Origin: JBBTIS01 sp038059855
GTDB taxonomy: Bacteria > Elusimicrobiota > Elusimicrobia > JACQPE01
Reading direction: 5' to 3'
DNA: 28,111 nucleotides
Assembly: GCA_964357255.1 (NCBI GenBank)
Contig: CAYHKQ010000026.1
Coordinates: 1 to 28,111 of the forward strand
Made by a program: the position numbers and the translations under genes. Position 1 is the first letter of the stretch, and each line of letters opens with the position of its first letter. Shown here piece after piece: positions 1 to 6,543 of the stretch. The notes beneath the pieces were generated by a model. The model was not told where the DNA came from and made no database searches. It saw only the letters and a list, made by a program, of their open reading frames with translations.

Positions 1-2
1 AA

Positions 3-128
3 GAGCTTGAGCAAAAAGCCCGTCCACCCAAGAGGCTCGTCGTCATCAAAGGCGCTGATCATGGATTTTCGGAGCGCCGCCCGCAATTGCTCCGAATCGT
101 CGCGCCCTGGCTGGTTAGAGCCGTTTGA
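3..128 (+). CDS. Alpha/beta hydrolase, C-terminal fragment
   Basis: Only the last 41 codons lie in the window; the gene begins upstream. The frame reads LVVIKGADHGFSERRPQLL and ends at TGA 126-128. The stretch GADHGF, preceded by a hydrophobic beta strand and followed by a terminal helix, is typical of the catalytic-His segment at the C-terminus of alpha/beta hydrolases such as dienelactone-hydrolase or peptidase S9-like enzymes. The His would complete a Ser-Asp-His triad whose other members are outside the window. Substrate cannot be told. A terminator-like hairpin follows directly, so it probably ends a transcription unit separate from the next gene. Confidence 0.6.
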   Translation, partial: ELEQKARPPKRLVVIKGADHGFSERRPQLLRIVAPWLVRAV

Positions 129-131
129 ATT

Positions 132-154
132 TTGCCGCGAGGGGCAACTTTTTT
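132..154 (+). terminator. Intrinsic terminator after the hydrolase fragment
   Basis: Arms TTGCC (132-136) and GGCAA (143-147) form a 5-bp stem and are followed by six T at 149-154. It lies 4 nt after the hydrolase stop codon. The stem is short, so strength is uncertain. Confidence 0.5.
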
Positions 155-189
155 GTTTTCGATGAAATGGGAAATGTTAAGATTTTTAG

Positions 190-999
190 GTGAAGCTTAA
201 GGGGCGCGTTGCCATTGTTACCGGGGCCAGCCGGGGGATTGGGCGGGCCTTTGCCTTGGCTTTGGCCAAAGAAGGGGCCTCGGTGGTGGTCACGGCCAAG
301 ACGACAGATCGCGCTCCGAACCCTAAACTTCCCGGCACGATTGACGCTGTGGCCCGCGAAATCGAAGAATCGGGCGGCCGCGCCCTGGCTCTCAAATGTG
401 ATGTGCGCAAGGTCGAGAACGTCGAGGCCATGGTAGCCAAGGCGTTTGAACATTTCGGACGGATTGATATTTTGGTTAACAATGCGGCGCTCCCCTGGTG
501 GTATCCCGTGACCGAGACGCAAGAAAAGCATTTTGACCGGGTGATGAATGCCAATTGCAAGGGCCCGTTTTTCGCGGCTCGCGCGGTCCTGCCCCATATG
601 ATAAAAAACAAATTTGGGTTTATTGTGAACAATTCGCCTCCCATCGAGCCCAGAATGGCGGCCGGCCGCGTGGCGTACATGATCGCCAAAATGGGCCAGA
701 CCTTGATCGCGCATGGATTGGCCGAAGAGGTCAAGGAGCACAACATTGCGGTTTGCGCTCTCTGGCCGGTGACCCTGATTGAAAGCTACGCCACCATAGG
801 CATGAGTCTTGGCAAGCGCGAAAATTGGCGCCGGCCTGATATTATGGGCGATGCCTTAGTCGCCTTGGTTACCCGCGCGCCCGTCGAGGTGACGGGCAAA
901 GCATGGTTGGACGAGGATATTCTTCGCGAGGCCGGAGTGACTGATTTTTCCAAGTATGCGTGCGTTGCGGGCGCCGAGCCGATGAAGATCCCCTGGTAA
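190..999 (+). CDS. Short-chain dehydrogenase/reductase, HSDL2-like
   Basis: A 269-aa classical SDR of normal length. The Rossmann glycine motif TGASRGIG is at residues 11-18, the NNAA motif follows strand beta-4, and catalytic Ser149, Tyr163 and Lys167 (YMIAK) are in place. The segment after strand beta-2, with TAKTT followed by NPKLPGTI, resembles hydroxysteroid dehydrogenase-like protein 2 and its bacterial relatives, which suggests NAD(P)-dependent oxidoreduction of an acyl or other hydroxy/keto lipid substrate in the cytoplasm. The substrate itself is not deducible. The start is GTG at 190; no in-frame ATG precedes the Rossmann motif. Its stop lies 4 nt from the stop of the convergent gene on the other strand. 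Confidence 0.85.
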   Translation: MKLKGRVAIVTGASRGIGRAFALALAKEGASVVVTAKTTDRAPNPKLPGTIDAVAREIEESGGRALALKCDVRKVENVEAMVAKAFEHFGRIDILVNNAALPWWYPVTETQEKHFDRVMNANCKGPFFAARAVLPHMIKNKFGFIVNNSPPIEPRMAAGRVAYMIAKMGQTLIAHGLAEEVKEHNIAVCALWPVTLIESYATIGMSLGKRENWRRPDIMGDALVALVTRAPVEVTGKAWLDEDILREAGVTDFSKYACVAGAEPMKIPW

Positions 1000-1003
1000 G
1001 GTT

Positions 1004-1594
1004 CTATTCGCGGCGCAAGCGGATGGGGAGACTCGTTTTGGGCATGAGCCGGACTAAGTAAGGCCGGGCGGTGTCGGGAGCGGGGGGATTTGATGGTTCC
1101 AGTTTCCAGGTTACGGTGAGGGAATTCTTGTTTTCCTTAGCCCCGAGAAATTTGACGCGTTGCCCGCGCTGTTCGCCGGCAAAGATAAAGACGGCGTAAA
1201 AGCGCGAAAAATCCGGCGCGGCCGGCCGTTGGTTCGCGATTTGGGTCCATCCGATTCGCCATTCTTTTGTAGTTCTAGCCGTGCGAGTCCCGGGAGTTTT
1301 AGGGCCGAGCGTTCCGTGCCACTCGAGTGTTTCGGCGATGACTTTTTTGACCGCGGCTGGGGCCTGCGTTGCGGGTTCGGCCTTGTCCTTCGAGGCAGAT
1401 GGAAGAAGGGAAAAATTTTGGCCCGGGGTTAAAGAATTTTTTTTCTCGCCGCAGGGCTCGGGCTTTTTTGGACCGCAGGCGTCGTCTTCGTCGGAGGCCG
1501 CAATCAATCCGGCGCTCGCGGGCGTGTCGCCTAGCGCATGAAGGGCTGGAGTTTGAGCGCTCCAGAATAACAGCAGGCAGACGACGGCGCTCAT
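1004..1594 (-). CDS. Secreted protein with PrcB-like C-terminal domain
   Basis: About 196 aa from the chosen start. The frame extends 8 codons further upstream to 1618, but ATG at 1592-1594 places a hydrophobic signal peptide (AVVCLLLFWSA) right at the N-terminus, so I prefer it. A low-complexity Pro/Ala/Lys linker with a few Cys follows. The C-terminal ~100 residues run FSRFYAVFIFAGEQRGQRV to a final YLVRLMPKTSLPIRL. This strand-turn-strand pattern resembles the PrcB C-terminal domain (known from the Treponema dentilysin protease complex), which is found in many secreted proteins of unknown role. It would be periplasmic or extracellular. It is transcribed divergently from metG and convergently with the dehydrogenase. 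The family call is from pattern memory only. Confidence 0.6.
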   Translation of the reverse strand: MSAVVCLLLFWSAQTPALHALGDTPASAGLIAASDEDDACGPKKPEPCGEKKNSLTPGQNFSLLPSASKDKAEPATQAPAAVKKVIAETLEWHGTLGPKTPGTRTARTTKEWRIGWTQIANQRPAAPDFSRFYAVFIFAGEQRGQRVKFLGAKENKNSLTVTWKLEPSNPPAPDTARPYLVRLMPKTSLPIRLRRE

Positions 1595-1709
1595 ATCAGA
1601 AAGGTTGCGGGCCTCCAAAGCCCGTCTATGGAGAAGGTTCCTTTGCGCATCAATAATATTCTAGCTCAAGTTTTTTCCGCAAGGGGACGGTAAAAGATAA
1701 AATCGGGTT

Positions 1710-3356
1710 GTGCCGAAGAAAATTCTGGTTTGCGTGGCTTGGCCTTACGCCAACAGCTCGCTTCACTTGGGCCATATTGCCGGCACTTGGTTACCCGCCG
1801 ACATTTTCGCGCGTTATCACCGCCTAAAGGGCGATGAGGTGTTGATGGTGTCGGGATCGGACGAGCATGGCACGCCGATTACGGTTACCGCGGATAAGAT
1901 GGGTAAAAAACCCCAGGAAATCGTGGACCGATTTTATGCGGAACACGAGAGTGATTTGAAGCGCCTTGGAATTTCCTGCGACTGTTATTTTCGCACCTCG
2001 CACTCCAATCATAAAGAAACGGCCCAGGAATTTTTTTCAAAGCTTTTTCAGAAGGGCTTGATCGAGGAGCGTTCGACACAGGCTCTTTATTGCGCCAATT
2101 GTTCGCGTTTTCTGCCGGACCGCTACGTGGAGGGGAACTGCCCTTTTTGTAAAGCCCGGGGAGCGCGGGGCGACCAATGTGACGCGTGCGGCAAGACCCT
2201 CGACCCCAAGGACTTGATTGACGCTAAGTGTAAGATTTGCGGCAAGTCCCCTGAGCCGCGAAATACGCGGTTGCATTATCTGTTGTTGAGCAAGTTGGCT
2301 CCGGCCCTGACGGATTATCTGCGCTCTAAAACCGGATGGAGGCCCAATGTCATAAATTTCACGGAGAATTGGCTCAAAGAAGGGCTCCAAGACCGCGCCA
2401 TCACCCGGGATCTTCATTGGGGCGTTCCGGTTCCCTTGCCCGGCCTTGAGGGCAAACGTCTGTACGTTTGGTTTGAAGCCGTGATCGGATATTTTTCCGC
2501 GTCGCTGGAATGGGCGCGCCGGGCCGGCCGGCCTGAAGCGTGGAAAGAATTTTGGCAGGACCCTCAAGCCGAGTCTTATTATTTTATCGGTAAGGACAAT
2601 ATTCCTTTTCATGCGATTATTTGGCCTTCGATTCTTTTGGGCCACGGCGGCTTGAATTTACCTACGAATGTTCCGGCTAATGAGTATCTTATGCTCTCCG
2701 GGGAGAAATTTTCTAAGAGCCGGGGCATCGGCGTGGCCTTGGGCGAGTGCCTGGAGAATTTTGACGCCGATCAAATCCGTTATTATCTGGCCTCCATCAT
2801 GCCTGAGCGCTCGGACGCTGATTTTAGCTGGGACGGTTTTATTTCAAAGAATAACGAGGAATTTTTGAGCGTGATCGGGAATTTGGCCAACCGCATTTTG
2901 GTTTTCGCCGCTAAGAATTTCGGCAAGGTTCCGGAGCCGGGCCCCTTCTCGCGCGAGGATCGGGCCGTGGCCGAGGCCGCCGCGCGCGCCGGCCGGGAGT
3001 TGGGCGAGGCCATTGAAAAATGTGAATTTAAGAAAGGTTTGAAAGAAATTTTTCTTCTGGCCCAGGCGGGCAATCAGTATTTCAACGCCCAGGCGCCTTG
3101 GAAACTCGCTAAGGAAAACCCCGAGCGTTGCCGTAGCGTCATTAACACGAGCCTGAATCTTTGCCATGCGCTTGCCGTTTTCCTTTCTCCTTATGTGCCG
3201 GCCACGGCCCAGAAGATTTGGGCGATGCTGGGTCTTCCCGGAGAGATTCCTTCGGATTATTGGTCCCGGGCGGACCTTCCTTTGACCCCGGGTCAAACCC
3301 TGGGTCCCGTCGCGCCCTTGGTCAAAAAGATCGAGCGCGATCCCGCTTCGCCGTAG
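1710..3356 (+). CDS. metG: Methionyl-tRNA synthetase
   Basis: Class I aminoacyl-tRNA synthetase that charges tRNA-Met using ATP, in the cytoplasm. The HIGH-type motif is HLGH at residues 19-22 and the KMSKS-type loop is KFSKSR at 333-338. Between them lies a zinc-binding insert with four CxxC pairs, including C128/C131 and C144/C147, marking the two-knuckle MetG type. The anticodon-binding helical domain fills the C-terminal third. At 548 aa it lacks the C-terminal tRNA-binding (Trbp111-like) extension found in E. coli MetG, a common natural variant. The start is GTG at 1710, two residues before the first beta strand (KILVCVAWPYANS); there is no upstream ATG in frame. The gene stands alone, divergent from the PrcB-like gene. 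Confidence 0.95.
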   Translation: MPKKILVCVAWPYANSSLHLGHIAGTWLPADIFARYHRLKGDEVLMVSGSDEHGTPITVTADKMGKKPQEIVDRFYAEHESDLKRLGISCDCYFRTSHSNHKETAQEFFSKLFQKGLIEERSTQALYCANCSRFLPDRYVEGNCPFCKARGARGDQCDACGKTLDPKDLIDAKCKICGKSPEPRNTRLHYLLLSKLAPALTDYLRSKTGWRPNVINFTENWLKEGLQDRAITRDLHWGVPVPLPGLEGKRLYVWFEAVIGYFSASLEWARRAGRPEAWKEFWQDPQAESYYFIGKDNIPFHAIIWPSILLGHGGLNLPTNVPANEYLMLSGEKFSKSRGIGVALGECLENFDADQIRYYLASIMPERSDADFSWDGFISKNNEEFLSVIGNLANRILVFAAKNFGKVPEPGPFSREDRAVAEAAARAGRELGEAIEKCEFKKGLKEIFLLAQAGNQYFNAQAPWKLAKENPERCRSVINTSLNLCHALAVFLSPYVPATAQKIWAMLGLPGEIPSDYWSRADLPLTPGQTLGPVAPLVKKIERDPASP

Positions 3357-3407
3357 CGCCGATTTGGTAACATAAAATAGATCAATTTAGAACGGAGGTT
3401 TGGAAAT

Positions 3408-3743
3408 ATGCGGGTGAAAAAAATTGTAAAAAAATCAGCGAAAATTGTTTCTGTCAAAAAATTTATTCAGAAGGCGAAAAAGTCGCAGGCCGCTTGCGCT
3501 TGCGTCAAGGCTCGATCCGCGCCGGCGAATGGGACCTCGGTCTCTGCGGCGGGCGCAATAACCGGCTCTTACGCGTTTGACCGTTCGCTCGGCCGCGTGG
3601 TTAAAATTTCCGCAGATATCCCCGGGGTGGCTTCGCATGGCGACGGGTGCGCCATGGATTCCGAGGGCGTCGGCTGCTCCGCTCAGGACGGCGGCCAGGG
3701 GGGTTGCGGCGGCGGAGCCTGCCCAATGCCGGACGCTTACTGA
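3408..3743 (+). CDS. Small Lys-rich/Cys-rich protein of unknown function
   Basis: 111 aa, preceded by a strong Shine-Dalgarno (ACGGAGG at 3392-3398, 9 nt from ATG), which argues it is translated. The N-terminal ~32 residues are very basic (RVKKIVKKSAKIVSVKKFIQK). Then comes CAC, an Ala/Gly/Ser linker, a short structured-looking stretch (YAFDRSLGRVVKISADIPG), and a Gly/Cys-rich tail carrying four Cys (DGC, VGC, GGC, GAC) before the end PMPDAY. There is no signal peptide or membrane segment. The Cys tail could bind metal or be a precursor-peptide core, but I recognise no family. It lies between metG and a twin-hairpin repeat, with no obvious partner gene. Confidence 0.55.
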   Translation: MRVKKIVKKSAKIVSVKKFIQKAKKSQAACACVKARSAPANGTSVSAAGAITGSYAFDRSLGRVVKISADIPGVASHGDGCAMDSEGVGCSAQDGGQGGCGGGACPMPDAY

Positions 3744-3790
3744 GTAGAATCCATTTTGAGTAACTATACCAGTCATGCAAATTGATTGAA

Positions 3791-3869
3791 CCCGCTCATC
3801 CTGAGCTTGTCGAAGGATGAGCCAATCCCTTGGTCAGGCTCATGGTTCGACAAGCTCACCATGAGCGGG
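3791..3869. repeat. Twin-hairpin REP-like element, copy 1
   Basis: Two adjacent hairpins. The first has arms GCTCATCCT (3794-3802) and AGGATGAGC (3814-3822) with loop GAGCTTGTCGA. The second has arms GCTCATGGT (3838-3846) and ACCATGAGC (3858-3866) with loop TCGACAAGCTC. The loops are reverse complements of each other and the whole is bounded by CCC and GGG. It separates two convergent genes, where it could terminate transcription from both sides. A second copy sits at 17016-17095. Similar TGAGCTTGTCGAAGG palindromes are common in many bacterial genomes and metagenomes. Confidence 0.9.
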
Positions 3870-3892
3870 CGTATTTTGCATGAGTCATGTAA

Positions 3893-4312
3893 TTAGAGAT
3901 TTAGATCTGTCGGGGTTTTCTTCCCGGACGTTTGCGTTGCCCGGGGAAAGGGTTGTCCTGTGGCATATCGAATGGCGGCCAAGAGTTGCTCTGGGCTGTA
4001 AGGCTTGGGTAGAAAGGAACAGTGCGCCATTTGCTCGTCTTCCTGAAGAGCCTGGATTTCAAAATTGATTGTGACCACAACGAACGGCACTTCGGCGAAA
4101 CCCGGAGTTTTGCGGATTTTTTTAATGGCGTCAAAGCCCATTATCTCCGGCATGTTATGGTCAATGATAATCAAATCAGGCTTTTCCAGAAGCGCCAGGG
4201 AAATCGCCTGCAGGCCGTTTTCCGCCTCGATGACGCAATAGCCGTGAGAAGCGAGAAATATCTTTAAAATTTCCCTTTGCGTTGATTCATCATCCGCAAC
4301 AAGGACCTTCAT
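3893..4312 (-). CDS. Single-domain response regulator (CheY-like)
   Basis: A 139-aa stand-alone REC domain with no output domain. The acidic pocket is D7/D8, the phosphoacceptor is D51 (LIIIDHNMP), the switch Thr is T81 (FVVVT) and the conserved Lys is K103 (LPKPYS). All key residues are present, so it should be phosphorylated by a histidine kinase. The ~20 residues after the domain are polar and unstructured. No kinase or chemotaxis gene is in the window. Such receivers often act by protein-protein contact, and a link to the pilus genes about 7 kb away is possible but not shown. The ATG at 4312 has no clear Shine-Dalgarno; a perfect 14-bp palindrome lies just upstream. Confidence 0.9.
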   Translation of the reverse strand: MKVLVADDESTQREILKIFLASHGYCVIEAENGLQAISLALLEKPDLIIIDHNMPEIMGFDAIKKIRKTPGFAEVPFVVVTINFEIQALQEDEQMAHCSFLPKPYSPEQLLAAIRYATGQPFPRATQTSGKKTPTDLNL

Positions 4313-4318
4313 ATACGT

Positions 4319-4332
4319 AATTTAGCTAAATT
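4319..4332. promoter_or_regulatory. Perfect 14-bp palindrome before the receiver gene
   Basis: AATTTAGCTAAATT is its own reverse complement and lies 7 nt upstream of the receiver start codon on the minus strand, where an operator or ribosome-binding region would be. No regulator is known for it. Confidence 0.4.
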
Positions 4333-4345
4333 GTGATTTTTTTTC

Positions 4346-4382
4346 CCAACCAAAGTTGCAATCTTTGTTGGCCCGTTTTTTT
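4346..4382 (+). terminator. Terminator-like hairpin with T-run (plus strand)
   Basis: Arms CCAACCAAAG (4346-4355) and CTTTGTTGG (4363-4371) pair with one bulged base around loop TTGCAAT. CCCG and seven T (4376-4382) follow on the plus strand. No plus-strand gene ends just upstream, so it may stop antisense transcription through the receiver gene or shield the tRNA-Glu promoter. On the minus strand it would sit in the receiver's 5' leader. Confidence 0.4.
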
Positions 4383-4413
4383 CGTAGTTGCAAACCGGCT
4401 CTTTTCGCTTAAG

Positions 4414-4419
4414 TATAAT
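4414..4419 (+). promoter_or_regulatory. -10 box of the tRNA-Glu promoter
   Basis: A consensus TATAAT ends 16 nt before the mature tRNA 5' end, which places the start of transcription near 4426. TTGCAA at 4388-4393 is a possible -35, but the 20-nt spacer is longer than ideal. Confidence 0.5.
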
Positions 4420-4435
4420 GACGCTCTAGCTTTCC

Positions 4436-4507
4436 GCCCCCATCGACTAGTGGCTAGGTCGCGGCCCTTTCAAGGCCGAAGGACGAGTTCGAATCTCGTT
4501 GGGGGCA
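4436..4507 (+). tRNA. tRNA-Glu (anticodon TTC)
   Basis: Acceptor arms GCCCCCA (4436-4442) and TGGGGGC (4500-4506) pair fully, with discriminator A at 4507. The anticodon stem CGGCC/GGCCG encloses loop CTTTCAA, which gives anticodon TTC. The T-arm ACGAG/CTCGT encloses TTCGAAT. The CCA end is not encoded and must be added after transcription. Confidence 0.95.
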
Positions 4508-4583
4508 ATTTATGTTTTGCCCCTTGCGCGATGGGCTAATTTCTGTTAACTTTTTGGCAAGAGAGAGGAAATAGGGGGGAAAA

Positions 4584-5267
4584 ATGCTTGGACAAGAATG
4601 GTTGAAAATTGTATCGGATCCGTTTTTGACTTTTTGGAGCCGCGTGGTGGCGACCCTGCCGGCCGTAGTGGGCGCTTTGATCCTTTTGCTGATCGGCTTT
4701 ATGCTGGGCCGGGGTTTACGAAAGACGGCGGAAAAGCTTTTAGCCGTCATACGATTGGACGAGCACACGGAAAAATTCGGCTTCAATGAAATACTCTCGC
4801 GCGTGGGTTTTGGCCGGTCTCCTTCCTATATTATCGGCTTTCTCGTGTATTGGCTTATCGTCTTGGTTTTCATTGTGTCCGCTTCCAATGTCTTGCAGTT
4901 GACCGTTGTTTCGGAGTTATTGGAAAACTTCGTGCTTTTTATTCCCAAGCTCATTGCTAGCATGCTGATCTTGTTCGGTGGGCTGGTCTTTGGCCATTTC
5001 GCGGCTCAGATCGTCACCAATGCCGCGGCTTCCAATAATATTCGAGGCGAGGCTGTGTTGGGAAAAATTGCCAGCCTGATCGTGATTATTTTTTCATCGC
5101 TGATGGCGTTGCAGCATTTGGGCATTGACACGCAACTGCTGGCTTCGAGCTTCCAGATTATTTTAGGGGCCATCGGCCTGGCTTTGGCCATTGCCTTCGG
5201 CATGGGCGGGCGTGACGTAGCCTCGGATATTCTTAAAAATTTTCTAAAAGCAAAAAGAAATTCCTAA
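4584..5267 (+). CDS. MscS-related conserved TM-helix membrane protein
   Basis: 227 aa with about five hydrophobic helices, at roughly residues 23-45, 80-100, 113-135, 155-172 and 183-205. It ends with the pore-helix-like motif ALAIAFGMGGRDVASDIL, typical of the conserved TM-helix repeat proteins (PF05552) related to small-conductance mechanosensitive channels. The protein stops shortly after this helix, so the cytosolic beta domain of true MscS is missing; members like this are usually left as putative mechanosensitive or membrane-integrity proteins. The start is supported by purine-rich AGGGGGGA 3-10 nt before ATG 4584. It follows tRNA-Glu in the same direction and may share its transcript. 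The stop lies 8 nt from the 3' end of the oppositely oriented tRNA-Val. Confidence 0.8.
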   Translation: MLGQEWLKIVSDPFLTFWSRVVATLPAVVGALILLLIGFMLGRGLRKTAEKLLAVIRLDEHTEKFGFNEILSRVGFGRSPSYIIGFLVYWLIVLVFIVSASNVLQLTVVSELLENFVLFIPKLIASMLILFGGLVFGHFAAQIVTNAAASNNIRGEAVLGKIASLIVIIFSSLMALQHLGIDTQLLASSFQIILGAIGLALAIAFGMGGRDVASDILKNFLKAKRNS

Positions 5268-5275
5268 CTTTACTG

Positions 5276-5348
5276 TGGGCAGTGAGGGATTTGAACCCCC
5301 GACCCTCCGCGTGTAAGGCGGATGCTCTAACCGCTGAGCTAACTGCCC
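5276..5348 (-). tRNA. tRNA-Val (anticodon TAC)
   Basis: Read on the minus strand, acceptor arms GGGCAGT and ACTGCCC pair, with discriminator A (complement of 5276). The anticodon stem TCCGC/GCGGA encloses CTTACAC, giving TAC. The T-arm loop is TTCAAAT. CCA is not encoded. Confidence 0.95.
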
Positions 5349-5465
5349 TTGATCATCAAATCAAAAAGCGACCGCAACCGCTTTATTTTAGTTTTTCGGA
5401 AGGGACCCCGGGGTTTCCGATTATTACCTTACGGTCCCTTAAGCTTTTGATAAACTGCCCGTGAC

Positions 5466-6260
5466 ATGCTTTTGACCCCGTTGCTTCTGGGCCTATTGAT
5501 GGGCGGCGCTGTTTATGCCGGCCTGAGCGCGGCTTTTTCGCCGGGCATGAACGAGCGCCGCCGCAGTTTTTTTACCTCTGTTTCTACGGGTTCCATAATT
5601 TATCTTTTTGTTGAAATTTGCGCCAAAATGATCGACGAATTGGAGGATCTTCTGGGCTCGGCCATGGCCGATTATCCCACCTGGAGGGATTTTTCATTTT
5701 ATTCTTTTCTTTTTTTGGCGGCATTGTCCGCGGGATTGCTGGGGTTGGTCTATTTTGAGGAACATTTTATCAGGCGGGGCCAGGATGAGCTTTTGCCGGT
5801 CCAACGCGCGCGCCGGATGGCATTGTTCAGCGCCATCGGGTCCGGGCTTCAATGCCTGGTCGGGGGGTTGGCCATCGGCGCGGAATATTCTTGGGGAGAG
5901 AATGCGTTGGCCGCGTTGATCGCGCTCGGTTTCGGATTTTATAATGCCACGAATGGATTTACGATCGCGTCGCCTCTTTCCGGACGGCCGCCTGAGAAGG
6001 GCTTTTTTTTCAGTCTCGGCTCATTGGGAGTATTGGCGGCGCTTCTAGGCGTCTTGATCGGGGGGCTAAAAACATCAAAGCCGGTCGAGTTTTTTATTTT
6101 GGCATTGGCCGCAGGGACCATTCTTTATTGAATTGGCGAGCTTTTACATGTAGGACGCCGGCTCAAAGAGGAGGCTGTCGTTGGGGTTGGACTATTAGTA
6201 GGATTTATTGTGGCCTTTGCGTTAAAAATGATCTTGGTGTCGCAAAGCGGACAATTATAG
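5466..6260 (+). pseudogene. ZIP-family metal transporter interrupted by in-frame TGA
   Basis: From ATG 5466 the frame gives 221 aa of a ZIP-type divalent-metal transporter with about six or seven hydrophobic helices, then hits TGA at 6129-6131. Past that codon the same frame stays open for 42 more codons to TAG 6258-6260 and reads IGELLHVGRRLKEE, followed by a last hydrophobic helix. This is the ending I expect for bacterial ZIP relatives (AAGTILY, any residue, IGELLHVGRR). Full length would be about 264 aa, normal for the family. So a single nonsense codon removes the last helix. Options are a recent pseudogene, a truncated but active protein, readthrough, or a sequence error. TGA is a normal stop elsewhere here, and I see no convincing SECIS hairpin behind it. 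Confidence 0.7.
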
Positions 6261-6303
6261 AATGGGCTTAAAGGATAAGGATAACCCTGTTACCGTCGAG
6301 AAC

Positions 6304-6375
6304 GCCGGGGTAGCTCAGTGGTAGAGCAGCGGTTTCGTAAACCGTTGGTCGTGGGTTCAAATCCCGCCTCCGGCT
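6304..6375 (+). tRNA. tRNA-Thr (anticodon CGT)
   Basis: Acceptor arms GCCGGGG (6304-6310) and CTCCGGC (6368-6374) pair with one G-T wobble, and the discriminator is T. The anticodon stem GCGGT/ACCGT encloses TTCGTAA, giving CGT. The T-arm GTGGG/CCCGC encloses TTCAAAT. CCA is not encoded. Its 3' end is part of a 29-bp direct repeat. Confidence 0.93.
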
Positions 6376-6543
6376 TGCTATTTCAATCTTGCAGAAGGCG
6401 GGATTTGAAGGGAAGTTCGCCGCATCCGGTGGATGAAAAGCGAGGCGAAGCCGAGCGGCAGGCGAACTCCCTGGTTGCGGAGGAGCCCGCCGAGGCAGGC
6501 GCTCGGGGGAGCAAAAATCCCGCCTCCGGCTTGCTATTTCAAT
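6359..6543. repeat. att-like 29-bp direct repeat of the tRNA-Thr 3' end, bracketing 127 bp
   Basis: The last 17 bases of tRNA-Thr plus the next 12 (6359-6387) recur exactly at 6515-6543. The 127 bp between hold no gene. They contain an inverted copy of the T-arm (6397-6409 against 6356-6368, 13 bp) and a dyad GTTCGCC (6415-6421) / GGCGAAC (6461-6467). The arrangement looks like attL/attR left by a tiny integrated or deleted element, but no integrase is present. The second repeat supplies the AT of the ATG that starts the next gene. Confidence 0.75.

Noticed and set aside
5282..5464. Plus-strand frame beginning MRDLNPRPSACKADALTAELT
   Set aside because: Spurious translation across the minus-strand tRNA-Val, with no ribosome-binding site.
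6129..6180. Selenocysteine insertion at the ZIP TGA
   Set aside because: Only 4-bp stems with large loops can be drawn after the TGA, ZIP proteins are not known selenoproteins, and the position aligns with a non-Cys residue in the family.
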